Shown piece by piece: positions 48,538 to 56,240 of a stretch of 64,000 nt of DNA. Location: positions 1 to 64,000 of the forward strand of contig NZ_LOFH01000011.1 in assembly GCF_001469215.1 (NCBI RefSeq), written 5' to 3'. The DNA comes from Pseudoalteromonas sp. H105. Lineage in GTDB: Bacteria; Pseudomonadota; Gammaproteobacteria; Enterobacterales; Alteromonadaceae. The translations under genes and the position numbers were made by a program. The notes under the pieces were generated by a model. It made no database searches. It was not told the origin of the DNA and saw only the letters and a program-made list of their open reading frames with translations. The stretch's first letter is position 1; each line of letters starts with the position of its first letter.

Positions 48538-48683
48538 GAGGCTGTAGAATTACTCTTTTAAAAGAAAGCCAGCCTGTTTTATGGGTTCCAAATGCATTAC
48601 TTAATGCTTTAAAAGCGCTTAGAGTTAATGACAGGAGCTCGTTTTTTAATTGAATTTGGCTGTTGGAGTTATTCTTCAGTCTC
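48538..48683 (+). mobile_element. element B copy 1 (146 bp), GTT-flanked
   Basis: TIRs GAGGCTGTAGAATTACTC and GAGTTATTCTTCAGTCTC, 3 mismatches. Direct repeats GTT at 48535-48537 and 48684-48686. No ORF inside. Confidence 0.85.
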
Positions 48684-48711
48684 GTTATGTTTTTATCGAA
48701 TGGATGTTTAT

Positions 48712-49005
48712 ATGAATAAATGGATGATTAATAAAAGAACCTTCATGTTATGTTTTTTACCTGTTATTGGTTTTCTTATAACACTCCTTTTAAATTTTAT
48801 TGCTGGCTCTGGTTATACAACCTCAGTAAATCAAGGAGCATTTTACGTATATTTTATGGGCTCTGTTATGTGGTCGGTACTAGCCTTTTTTGTAGGTATA
48901 TATATGTATTCCAAATGTAGTTCTATGAATCACATAAAATTTATACTTGGTATTTCATCAGTCAGTTTTGGTGCTGCTATGCCTTGGGTAATCGGTATGT
49001 CATAG
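48712..49005 (+). CDS. cassette gene 3: three-helix membrane protein
   Basis: 97 aa from ATG 48712 (an ATG at 48700 is possible; the frame open to 48628 runs back into element B). Three hydrophobic helices at about residues 10-30, 43-62 and 75-95. Unknown family. CATAACAGTGG after the stop is again a possible attC left end. Confidence 0.6.
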   Translation: MNKWMINKRTFMLCFLPVIGFLITLLLNFIAGSGYTTSVNQGAFYVYFMGSVMWSVLAFFVGIYMYSKCSSMNHIKFILGISSVSFGAAMPWVIGMS

Positions 49006-49028
49006 TAATCAAAAACATAACAGTGGTT

Positions 49029-49453
49029 GAGCTCAGATCTTGACTTCAGACATCAAGCTCTTTTTAAAGAAATAGCAAACGACTCGAGTATATAAAGCCT
49101 GCTTTCTTTTATATAAAAGGCGGAATATGACCGTCAATAAGGACACGAATAAACTGATCTTGCGCGGACAAACGATAGTGAATGCATTTACTTGATTTTG
49201 CGGCAACTGTACTGCCTTGTTCATAACATAGGAAAGCCGCAAAACAGGCTGCATGAAAAATGGAGGCCTTTTTAAGCCGAAATATAGCGACTCAAGCACC
49301 TGTCATACCTTCCAAAACACCAATTAAAGCAACAGCAAATCCTCTTTTTCTATTTTATGTAAACTAGCGATAACTAATTGAACCAAAATAGGAACTCGGC
49401 TATGGTGAATTCATCAATAACAATAAATTTAAAACGAGTGAATCTACAGGCTC
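49029..49453 (+). repeat. element A copy 3 (425 bp)
   Basis: Right end CTACAGGCTC abuts GTTATAAC. The internal small ORF ends early at TGA. Confidence 0.85.
49378..49406 (+). promoter_or_regulatory. promoter in element A copy 3
   Basis: -35 TTGAAC, 17-base spacer, -10 TATGGT; points to the gene at 49476. Confidence 0.65.
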
Positions 49454-49475
49454 GTTATAACGATAAGGAGTATCT

Positions 49476-50459
49476 GTGCAAACTCTAGCTAAAAAGAATA
49501 TCCCTTTTATCTTTCTTGCAGTTATTTCTATTTTTTGGGCTTTTTACTACAAAAGCTCCAATGCTCTTAATGGATATGGCGTAGAAAAACCAGAATGGCT
49601 TTTACTAATCGATGGTTTAGTTGCCTTACCTATTTTATGCTTTTGGTTTGTTAAAGATAAGAAAGAAGCCGCTATCAAAGCTGTTGCCTACGGCTGTTTA
49701 ATTATATTACTTGGTAGTTTTGTCATTCCTGAAAGTTCGAAGGTTGTATGGCCTTATCTTGAATCTTTGCGCTATCTTGCTATCGCTGCGTTTGTTGTTT
49801 TAGAAGTCATCACTGTTCTAACCGTATTTTTTGCTATTAAAGCTTCTCTTACCAAAGATGAAGATCCAGATGTGGCTATCTCAAAGCCAATTGAAAGAAT
49901 TCTAGGTAAAGGTACTATAAGTTCATTACTCTCTTTTGAGGCGCGAGTTTGGACATACGCATTATTTTCCAAAAAGATAAGGCAGCAAAGTTTTACTGGT
50001 GATAAGCATTTTAGCTGTCATAAAAAAGATGGCGCTCAAAGCAATCAATTAGGCTTTATTCTTCTTATTTTATTTGAACTACCCGTTATGCATTTGTTGT
50101 TACATTTCTTATGGTCACCGTTTGCGGCCAATTTAATAACAGGTTTAACTCTTCTGAGTTTAGTCTTTTTTATTGCAGAGTATAAAGCCATTGCAATTAG
50201 GCCTATTTCAATTGTTACAGACAGCATTATAGTAAGGTACGGCATATGGAACCCATTAAAAATTGCTTTAAGTGAAATTAATCACATAAAACCTAATTCA
50301 AATTTTATAGCTCGGTCAGGTAATGTTAATAGGTTCAATTTGGCAGGTAACCCAAATATAGAGATCAAGCTCAATTCCGGTAAGTTAATATATTTAGGTG
50401 TGGATTCACCTGACGAGTTTATTTTAACTATAGAAAACTATCGAGAAAAATCGTTATAA
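49476..50459 (+). CDS. cassette gene 4: multi-spanning membrane protein
   Basis: 327 aa from GTG 49476 (AAGGAG 6 bases upstream). About six transmembrane helices (four in residues 8-130, then two at about 190-245) and a C-terminal beta domain (IVTDSIIVRYGIWNPLKIA) resembling a bacterial PH module, as in cassette gene 1. Function unknown. The largest gene of the array. Confidence 0.72.
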   Translation: MQTLAKKNIPFIFLAVISIFWAFYYKSSNALNGYGVEKPEWLLLIDGLVALPILCFWFVKDKKEAAIKAVAYGCLIILLGSFVIPESSKVVWPYLESLRYLAIAAFVVLEVITVLTVFFAIKASLTKDEDPDVAISKPIERILGKGTISSLLSFEARVWTYALFSKKIRQQSFTGDKHFSCHKKDGAQSNQLGFILLILFELPVMHLLLHFLWSPFAANLITGLTLLSLVFFIAEYKAIAIRPISIVTDSIIVRYGIWNPLKIALSEINHIKPNSNFIARSGNVNRFNLAGNPNIEIKLNSGKLIYLGVDSPDEFILTIENYREKSL

Positions 50460-50549
50460 CAAACTGTTTAAAAAGGATAAAATACAGTTGGCTTTTGCTC
50501 GTTCGTCGCTTATTCTAGCCAACGATATTTTGCCCATTAACAGGGCGTT
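50456..50549 (+). other. attC-like recombination site 2
   Basis: Best-preserved site. Stem AAAATACAGTTGGCT / AGCCAACGATATTTT with 13 of 15 pairs; ends GGGCGTT. R' GTT at 50547-50549 is the left flank of element B copy 2. Confidence 0.82.
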
Positions 50550-50695
50550 GAGGCTGTAGAATTACTCTTTTTAAAGAAAATTAGCCTGTTTTATGGGTTC
50601 CAAATGCATTACCTAATGCTTTAAAAATACTTAGAGTTAATTACAGGAGCTCGTTTTTTAATTGAATTTGGCTGTTGGAGTTATTTCACAGTCTC
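50550..50695 (+). mobile_element. element B copy 2 (146 bp), GTT-flanked
   Basis: TIRs GAGGCTGTAGAATTACTC and GAGTTATTTCACAGTCTC. Direct repeats GTT at 50547-50549 and 50696-50698. Confidence 0.85.
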
Positions 50696-50716
50696 GTTTG
50701 TTTTAAGGAGGATGTT

Positions 50717-51526
50717 TTGCGTATCTGTTTAATATTCATGCTTTTTGTAAGTTTCTCACCTTTAGCTTCTGATTTTAACGTCGTTGAAATTGACGGCTAT
50801 AAAATCGAATATGAGTTAGCAGGCAAAGGAGATAAAGTTATTCTATTGGAAGCTGGAGGTGGTGCTTCTCTTCGCGATTGGGATCCAGTTTTTCAAGCAA
50901 TATCAGAGAAGTACAAGACAATACGCTATTCAAGAGTTGGAAATGGTAACTCTCAGAAGTCCGATCGTCATTTCACATCTATACTCTATGCAGAACATGT
51001 ATCAAGCCTTCTATTAGCGCTCGATATAAAGCAGCCTATCACATTCGTAGCCCACTCGTATGGTGGTAGTATTGCTCGAGATTTTGCCGCAAAATATCCA
51101 TCTAAACTTGACTCTATGCTATTAGTCGACCCTTCGTCAGAGCATGATGTGGATATTATGAGGCAGCTTGACTTAAATAAAGCCAATCTAGAAATAGAGC
51201 AAATTAAGTTAGATGATATGAAAAATGGCATGTCCAATGTTTATTTGGATTTCTGGAGCAAGCGACCACTCCCTGATTATCCTGAAATTCCAGATATTCC
51301 CGTTACAGTTATTACCTCAGTTCGCACTATGACTAACCCCCCCAACTTGTTTTTTTCTGACAATGGACGAAAAATGTGGGGAGAATTATGGCAAGATTGG
51401 GTGAGCGAGTTCCCTCAAGGAAGATCCGTGCTTACGAAAAATAGTGGCCATCATATTCAATTCGATGAACCAGAACTAGTAATTAAGGAACTGTTTTTAT
51501 TAATGAATAACGTAACTGAAAACTAA
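50717..51526 (+). CDS. cassette gene 5: exported alpha/beta-hydrolase
   Basis: 269 aa from TTG 50717 (AAGGAGG upstream). Signal peptide about residues 1-18. Nucleophile elbow AHSYGGS and HG/D pair (LLEAGGGA; LVDPSS; SGHHIQFDEP) are typical of an alpha/beta-hydrolase fold epoxide hydrolase/esterase/haloperoxidase. Substrate unknown. A known-fold enzyme in a cassette array is typical of integrons. Confidence 0.82.
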   Translation: MRICLIFMLFVSFSPLASDFNVVEIDGYKIEYELAGKGDKVILLEAGGGASLRDWDPVFQAISEKYKTIRYSRVGNGNSQKSDRHFTSILYAEHVSSLLLALDIKQPITFVAHSYGGSIARDFAAKYPSKLDSMLLVDPSSEHDVDIMRQLDLNKANLEIEQIKLDDMKNGMSNVYLDFWSKRPLPDYPEIPDIPVTVITSVRTMTNPPNLFFSDNGRKMWGELWQDWVSEFPQGRSVLTKNSGHHIQFDEPELVIKELFLLMNNVTEN

Positions 51527-51582
51527 CAAACCAATGAAGTTAGACTAAAACAAGAGCGGTTTTTGCCGCATATTGAGATGTT
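51523..51582 (+). other. degenerate attC-like site
   Basis: CTAACAAACCAATGAAGTTAG after the gene stop, short stem GCGG / CCGC, then GATGTT. Much shorter (60 bp) than sites 1, 2 and 3, so perhaps deleted. Confidence 0.5.
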
Positions 51583-51729
51583 GAGGTTGTAGAGTTACTC
51601 TTTTTAAAGAAAATCAGCTCGTTTTATGGCATTCCTAATACATTACCTAATGCCTTAAAAGTGCTAATGAACGATTACAGGAACTCATTTTTTAATTGAA
51701 TTTGGCTGTTGGAGTTATTCTACAGTCTC
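51583..51729 (+). mobile_element. element B copy 3 (147 bp), GTT-flanked
   Basis: TIRs GAGGTTGTAGAGTTACTC and GAGTTATTCTACAGTCTC. GTT at 51580-51582 and 51730-51732. Confidence 0.85.
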
Positions 51730-51748
51730 GTTAGGAGCCTTTGGAAAA

Positions 51749-52120
51749 TTGGAAACTCTTGAGCTAATTAAAAAAACAGATGAATATAGTATTTCATTCG
51801 AAGACTTTGCTTGTCTCAGCGAACAAGGAGATTTGATTGGCTTAGTAAATTCATTTTCACTTAACATTGCGAAGCTTTATATGGAAAATGAAATAGAGTT
51901 TGAGTTAGCTGATGGAGCTATGAACTATATTTTTGGTTTCATGACAGAAGATACTTTTATGAATTTCAGCGGTAATTATATTCCAAGTCCTGCCATTGAT
52001 ATTTATGATGCATTTGATGCAGGTGAATATCATCACTCGGGAGACTCAGATGATATATGCCCAGTAGAAAAGTATACAAAACCACTTTTAATTAAAGTGC
52101 TTGAAACTAACAGCTCCTAA
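51749..52120 (+). CDS. cassette gene 6: acidic hypothetical protein
   Basis: 123 aa from TTG 51749 (AGGAG 12 bases upstream). Acidic, helical, soluble (EFELADGAMNYIFGFMTEDT). Unknown family. An anti-toxin-like or immunity-like role would be guesswork. Confidence 0.65.
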   Translation: METLELIKKTDEYSISFEDFACLSEQGDLIGLVNSFSLNIAKLYMENEIEFELADGAMNYIFGFMTEDTFMNFSGNYIPSPAIDIYDAFDAGEYHHSGDSDDICPVEKYTKPLLIKVLETNSS

Positions 52121-52211
52121 GACAGCTGTTAAACTGTGAACATAAAATAGTTGGCTTTTCTCCTAAGTCGCTAATTATACGCAATATTTAGTGCCGTTTA
52201 CGGCAAGCGTT
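52117..52211 (+). other. attC-like recombination site 3
   Basis: Starts CTAAGACAGCTGTTAAAC at the gene stop and ends GGCAAGCGTT. The central hairpin is degraded (GTTGGCTTTTCTCC and ATACGCAA no longer pair). R' GTT 52209-52211 is the left flank of B copy 4. Confidence 0.7.
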
Positions 52212-52357
52212 GAGACTATAGAATTACTCTTTTCAAAGAAAATAAATCCGTTTTATGGGTTCCAAATGCATTACTTAATGCTTTAAAAGCGCTTAGAGTT
52301 AATAAAAGGAACTCGCTTTTTAATTGAATTTGGCTGTTGGAGTTATTCTACAGTCTC
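52212..52357 (+). mobile_element. element B copy 4 (146 bp), GTT-flanked
   Basis: TIRs GAGACTATAGAATTACTC and GAGTTATTCTACAGTCTC. GTT at 52209-52211 and 52358-52360. Confidence 0.85.
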
Positions 52358-52404
52358 GTTATGTTAATGCTTTTAACACTAAGTGTTCACATAACTCCCA
52401 TGTA

Positions 52405-52698
52405 TTAGTATCTATCTTTACGAAGATTTAACAACCAAGAAGACTTATTTTTTTCAGCGTCGTAAAAGACTGCCATCGTGAAAAAAAACATTAGTAGCAG
52501 TAACGCATGAGCAGCTAAGCTAACCCCGAAATAAATTATACTTCCAAAATAAATGGCAAAAGAGAAACTCCACATACCAGCTAAAATTGTCATGATGTAA
52601 AACCGACTAACAGGGTCAGGGATATGTCTAAGTGGGTTTCTCTTTGAGTCAAAAATGTACTTATAGTATTCGTATAATCTTAATGTAAAAACTTTCAT
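52405..52698 (-). CDS. cassette gene 7 (reverse strand): two-helix membrane protein
   Basis: 97 aa. Two hydrophobic helices at about residues 33-55 and 58-78, with a charged N-terminal half. Its 5' end faces element A copy 4, and B copy 4 is at its 3' end. It is the only array gene on the minus strand and so cannot use B's outward end. No family recognised. Confidence 0.6.
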   Translation of the reverse strand: MKVFTLRLYEYYKYIFDSKRNPLRHIPDPVSRFYIMTILAGMWSFSFAIYFGSIIYFGVSLAAHALLLLMFFFTMAVFYDAEKNKSSWLLNLRKDRY

Positions 52699-52807
52699 AA
52701 TATACTCACTTTTTCAAAGATTACTCAATTTATAATACGGTTGAAGTTCGTTTTCAGATCTTAGCTTTTGCCGTCTTTAGATGCTGTGCCCGTAACATTC
52801 ACATAAC

Positions 52808-52895
52808 ACATATGTGACTTAACTCTGTCAGTAGGTACTAGTATTTTTTTTGACCTTTTTTATAAAGTGACGGTCAATTCAAAATCCATAAACAA
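52808..52895. repeat. repeat C, left copy (88 bp)
   Basis: ACATATG, then CTGTCAGTAGGTACTAGT, a T-run and GACC / CGGTC hairpin. About 85 percent like the right copy at 53797-53884. Together they flank A copy 4 and cassette gene 8 in direct orientation. Confidence 0.8.
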
Positions 52896-53001
52896 AAAGT
52901 GATTGGGGTCAGATCTTGCTTCAGGTATAAAAAGTTTTTTAAAGGTATGGCAAACGATTGGGGTATATAAGGCCTTCTTTCCTTTAAATAAAAGGCGGAA
53001 T

Positions 53002-53106
53002 ATGACCGTCAATAAGGACACGAATAAACTGACCTTGCGCCGGCAAACGAAAGTAAATGCATTTACTTCATTCTGCGGCAACTGTACTGCCTTGTTCATA
53101 ACATAG
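53002..53106 (+). CDS. 34-aa ORF inside element A copy 4
   Basis: MTVNKDTNKLTLRR, then QTKVNAFTSFCGNCTALFIT. AAGGCGGA lies upstream. Two Cys separated by two residues (CGNC). Same ORF as in copy 2. Confidence 0.35.
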   Translation: MTVNKDTNKLTLRRQTKVNAFTSFCGNCTALFIT

Positions 53107-53252
53107 AAAAGCTGCAAAACAGGCTACATTAAAAAAGGGGAGCCTTTTTAGCCGAAATATAGCGACTCACGCACCTGTAATTCCCTCTAAAACAGCCATT
53201 AAAACAACCGCACATACTCTTTTTTTATTTTATGTAAACTAGCGATAACCGA

Positions 53253-53281
53253 TTGAACCAAAATAGGAACTCGGCTATGGT
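53253..53281 (+). promoter_or_regulatory. promoter in element A copy 4
   Basis: -35 TTGAAC, 17-base spacer, -10 TATGGT; points to the gene at 53341. Confidence 0.65.
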
Positions 53282-53340
53282 TTATGCATCAATAAAAATA
53301 AATTTAAAACGAGTTAATCTACAGGCTCGTTAGGTGCATA

Positions 53341-53784
53341 GTGAATTACGTTATAGTCTTTATCTCGCTACTTTTAGTTTCATGCTCAAATACTGTACAT
53401 GAGACTTCTATAAAGTTAATAAACGGTTCAGATATATATAACTCATACTCAAGTACATTAACTCGTCATTATTGTGATGATGAAATTACGCAGAAAACGG
53501 TAAAGGTATACTTATCAAAGTCGCAACTTGATAAATTAGTGCAGGCTGCTTTGTTGTCCTATCAGCAGTCATTGATTGTAGATGACGAGTCAGGTGAAAA
53601 TTTACAGAAAATGTGTGTGAGTAGCTACCCCTTTGAGCTTGAGTTGTATCAAAACGGTGAGGCACAATTGATTGGGCAACATTCTTGTTTTGGCATATCT
53701 GTTTTGGATGATGCTATTGATAAAATAATTTATAAGAACCGCGCAGTTAAAAAATTGAAAAGCTCAAGGTGTCGTTATTACTAA
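53341..53784 (+). CDS. cassette gene 8: hypothetical lipoprotein
   Basis: 147 aa from GTG 53341. Lipobox LLVSC (Cys at about residue 15), then beta-rich domain with Cys-containing loops (RHYCDDE, KMCVSSY, QHSCFG, SRCRYY). The four mature Cys could form disulfides. Unknown family. Flanked by direct repeats C. Confidence 0.68.
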   Translation: MNYVIVFISLLLVSCSNTVHETSIKLINGSDIYNSYSSTLTRHYCDDEITQKTVKVYLSKSQLDKLVQAALLSYQQSLIVDDESGENLQKMCVSSYPFELELYQNGEAQLIGQHSCFGISVLDDAIDKIIYKNRAVKKLKSSRCRYY

Positions 53785-53796
53785 AATGCACTTAAA

Positions 53797-53884
53797 ACAT
53801 ATGAGCCTTAATTCTGTCAGTAGGTACTAGTGTTTTTTTTGACCGTTTTTATACAGTGACGGTCAATTCAAAATCAATAAACAA
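53797..53884. repeat. repeat C, right copy (88 bp)
   Basis: ACATATGAGCCTTAATTCTG, then TCAGTAGGTACTAGT, T-run, and hairpin TTGACCG / CGGTCAA. Right boundary of the array. Confidence 0.8.
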
Positions 53885-54021
53885 CCCCGTTTACTTTGTC
53901 TGTCGATGCGGCTGTTAGGCTAGTAGCTTAAGGCAAACATTTACATGCTGGGCTTGATTTTCTCAGTTTGAATAAGCGTATTATCTTGAATTAATAATTA
54001 TTTATTGTGCCACTATTGCTC

Positions 54022-54609
54022 TCACAGTTGTTTGAGTGAGGCAAACATCTGATCAATTAACGTTGTTGCCAGTGCTTGAGTATTTGGGCGATTTAAATAG
54101 CTACGTAATCCGGTAAATTGTATTTGAAAATAACGGGCATATTCTAGTGCGCTCAGGTGTGTACCAAGCTCATTTTGGTGTTGTGCTTGTGTAAAGAGTG
54201 CCGTTAAAAAAGCCTCGAATTCATTGGCTAAGTCAACACTCAGTACCTTTAATGCAGGTTCATTTTGCGTAAATTCGTTATTTGCTTTTACTAACATACA
54301 TAACCTACTCGGGGCGCAATCAGCGTCTTCAATAAGTACTCTTGTGACAAAGCTTGCTAAACCGTCTAGCACGGAATTGTGTTCATTTATTGATTGCGAC
54401 AGTTGGCCTTCCATTAATTGTGCATAGTCTTTGAGTGCCTCGCAATACAACCCTTCTTTAGAGCCAAACGCAGCATAGATGCTGCCGGGGCGCATGTTCG
54501 TTGCATTTTGTAAGTCACGTGTAGAGGTTGCATTAAAGCCTTTTTGCCAAAACAATTGACCCGCAGTTCGCACCACTTCATTACGTTCGAACTTTAATTT
54601 GTTAGCCAT
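54022..54609 (-). CDS. TetR-family transcriptional repressor
   Basis: 195 aa. N-terminal HTH (FNATSTRDLQNATNMRPGSIYAAFGSKEGLY) and variable C-terminal ligand domain. Divergent from the CMD/AhpD-like gene at 54719; two related palindromes in the gap are likely operators. Confidence 0.92.
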   Translation of the reverse strand: MANKLKFERNEVVRTAGQLFWQKGFNATSTRDLQNATNMRPGSIYAAFGSKEGLYCEALKDYAQLMEGQLSQSINEHNSVLDGLASFVTRVLIEDADCAPSRLCMLVKANNEFTQNEPALKVLSVDLANEFEAFLTALFTQAQHQNELGTHLSALEYARYFQIQFTGLRSYLNRPNTQALATTLIDQMFASLKQL

Positions 54610-54623
54610 ATTGAAAACCTATT

Positions 54624-54662
54624 TTGAACACTTGCTCAATTTTAACTTGAGCGATCGCTCAA
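54624..54662. promoter_or_regulatory. TetR operators
   Basis: Perfect palindrome TTGAGCGATCGCTCAA (54647-54662) and a related half-degenerate copy TTGAACACTTGCTCAA (54624-54639), between the divergent TetR gene and the CMD gene. Confidence 0.72.
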
Positions 54663-54718
54663 AATCAAATAGTATACCTATGAACTTTCATAAACACTTT
54701 ATTATTTGGAGTATTAAA

Positions 54719-55261
54719 ATGGCAGAATTTACATTACACACAGAGCAAACGGCACCTGAGGCGTCAAAACCACTTATTGCTAATTCGAAAGCTGCATTTG
54801 GCATGCTACCAAACTTGCATGCTGTGATGGCAGAGGCACCCACTTTGCTTGAAGGTTATCAAGTGCTGCATACGTTGTTTCAAAACACGTCATTCAACGC
54901 TGAGGAATTAACGGTTGTGTGGCAAACGATTAACGTTGAACATCATTGTCACTATTGCGTGCCAGCACACAGTGCAATTGCAGCCAGTATGAATGTTGAC
55001 CCAGCAATTGTGGATGCGCTGGTTAATAACACACCATTGGCAGATAAAAAGTTAGACACATTGCGTGAAACAACATTAGCGATGACGCAAAATCGCGGTG
55101 TTATTAGTGATGAGCAAATAGACGCCTTTTTTGCTGTGGGTTACGCACAACAGCAATTGCTAGAGATTGTGGTGGGTTTATCACAAAAAGTGATGAGCAA
55201 TTATACTAACCACCTTGCAAAAACGCCGATTGATACGCCTTTTAAAGCGTTTGTTAAATGA
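54719..55261 (+). CDS. carboxymuconolactone decarboxylase/AhpD-like protein
   Basis: 180 aa from ATG 54719 (GGAG upstream; frame open to 54599). AhpD-type active site HCHYCVPAHSAIA with CxxxxH, so the Cys and His of alkylhydroperoxidase fold are present, but only one Cys rather than CxxC. Probably an oxidoreductase or decarboxylase induced through the divergent TetR repressor. Confidence 0.87.
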   Translation: MAEFTLHTEQTAPEASKPLIANSKAAFGMLPNLHAVMAEAPTLLEGYQVLHTLFQNTSFNAEELTVVWQTINVEHHCHYCVPAHSAIAASMNVDPAIVDALVNNTPLADKKLDTLRETTLAMTQNRGVISDEQIDAFFAVGYAQQQLLEIVVGLSQKVMSNYTNHLAKTPIDTPFKAFVK

Positions 55262-55266
55262 TTTAA

Positions 55267-55298
55267 CAGCGTACGCAGATTATGCTCTGCGTACGCTG
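55267..55298. terminator. bidirectional terminator hairpin
   Basis: Perfect stem CAGCGTACGCAG / CTGCGTACGCTG with an 8-base loop, between the convergent CMD and DUF1579-like genes. Confidence 0.75.
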
Positions 55299-55305
55299 CA
55301 ATCGT

Positions 55306-55836
55306 TTACTTAAACTGCACTTTTTTATTACTGCGACCATAAACCCGTTGCTCAGGTTTAGTCCACTCGCCTTTTTTTAAGTATGAGGTGAGCACTGTGA
55401 ACTTGTCGTCTTTGTATTCGCTGGTAGATTTAACTTTGGTGATACCCTCTTTTGAACCCGTGACTGTTTCATACGCAACAAACTTGGTGTCAGAGAGCAC
55501 ATTCATTGTGCCTTTAGTGTAAAATCCTGCGGTAGTGAAATAGTAAAATACTAAAGACTGCTCTTTACTGTCCCAAAAGATCATTGACTCGCCGCCGTAC
55601 ATGCCTTCATTAATTGAATGCGACGTACGAATTGCCATGCCGTTTAAGGCTCGTTCCCACTTACTTACATCTTGAATGGGGGGCTTACCTTTTTCTACTT
55701 CAAAGTCAGCTTGCCATGTACCTAGGTAGGGCGCAAAAACTTGCAGTTCTTTAGCTAAGTTTTGATATTCATTTGCACTTACAGCAGGCGCTATAAAAAA
55801 TATTAGGGAGAGCAAAATTGTTTTTAAATATGACAT
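55306..55836 (-). CDS. exported DUF1579-like protein
   Basis: 176 aa. Signal peptide at about residues 1-21 (FFIAPAVSA). Then a calycin-type beta barrel pattern (LGTWQADFEV, IFWDSKEQSLVFYYFT, FVAYETVTGS). Family role unknown. Its start faces the DUF1294 gene, 45 bases away. Confidence 0.75.
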   Translation of the reverse strand: MSYLKTILLSLIFFIAPAVSANEYQNLAKELQVFAPYLGTWQADFEVEKGKPPIQDVSKWERALNGMAIRTSHSINEGMYGGESMIFWDSKEQSLVFYYFTTAGFYTKGTMNVLSDTKFVAYETVTGSKEGITKVKSTSEYKDDKFTVLTSYLKKGEWTKPEQRVYGRSNKKVQFK

Positions 55837-55880
55837 AATTAACGCTAGTTATTATTAATTATTCTAGTATAGGTCACTGT

Positions 55881-56240
55881 GTGTTAATTAAAAAATTATT
55901 AATTTCTCTCTCGATGGTTTTTTTAGCCACGCTATTAGTTGGCAGCTTACTTGGTTACTGGCCCCATTTTATTATAGGTAGTTATGCGTTTATGAGCATG
56001 ATTACGTTATTAGTTTATAAATGGGATAAGCGTTTAGCTACTAACCCGTCAACGCAAACAATGCGTGTTCCAGAGCGAAGCTTACACATTTTAGCCATAC
56101 TGTGTGGCTGGCCCGGCGCACTCATTGCTCAACAGTGGTTTAGGCACAAATCAAAAAAACGGGCGTTTATATTTGTTTTATGGGTCACTATTTTTATAAA
56201 TAGTGGCCTACTTGGTTACCTTTATACCCAAACTAGCTGA
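55881..56240 (+). CDS. DUF1294 membrane protein, 3' end supplied by a MITE remnant
   Basis: 119 aa from GTG 55881. Four hydrophobic helices; YKWDKRLA, RVPERSLHILAILCGWPGAL and QQWFRHKSKK are hallmarks of DUF1294. Its N-terminal cold-shock-like domain, common in other members, is absent. The last codons, YTQTS and the TGA, are made from MITE D remnant sequence (56224-56270), so the natural C-terminus was replaced. Confidence 0.8.
   Translation: MLIKKLLISLSMVFLATLLVGSLLGYWPHFIIGSYAFMSMITLLVYKWDKRLATNPSTQTMRVPERSLHILAILCGWPGALIAQQWFRHKSKKRAFIFVLWVTIFINSGLLGYLYTQTS

Larger units (their letters stand above)
52901..53328 (+). repeat. element A copy 4 (about 428 bp)
   Basis: Right end CTACAGGCTC abuts GTTAGGTGC. 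Left end GATTGGGGTCAGATCTTG. Confidence 0.83.

Noticed and set aside
48538-48683. Element B considered as the attC itself
   Set aside because: Its left end lacks the RYYYAAC box complementary to the right GTT core, and genuine attC-like hairpins already lie directly upstream of three of the four copies.
48628-48711. Longer N-terminus for cassette gene 3
   Set aside because: The open frame runs back into element B, which is non-coding in the other copies.
52860-53117. 85-aa minus-strand ORF in element A copy 4 (also 49033-49299 in copy 3)
   Set aside because: Antisense to the 34-aa plus-strand ORF; start context poor and frames differ in length between copies. Reported instead as part of element A.
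46937-53884. CRISPR array
   Set aside because: Repeats are 146-428 bp, few and separated by genes rather than by short unique spacers.
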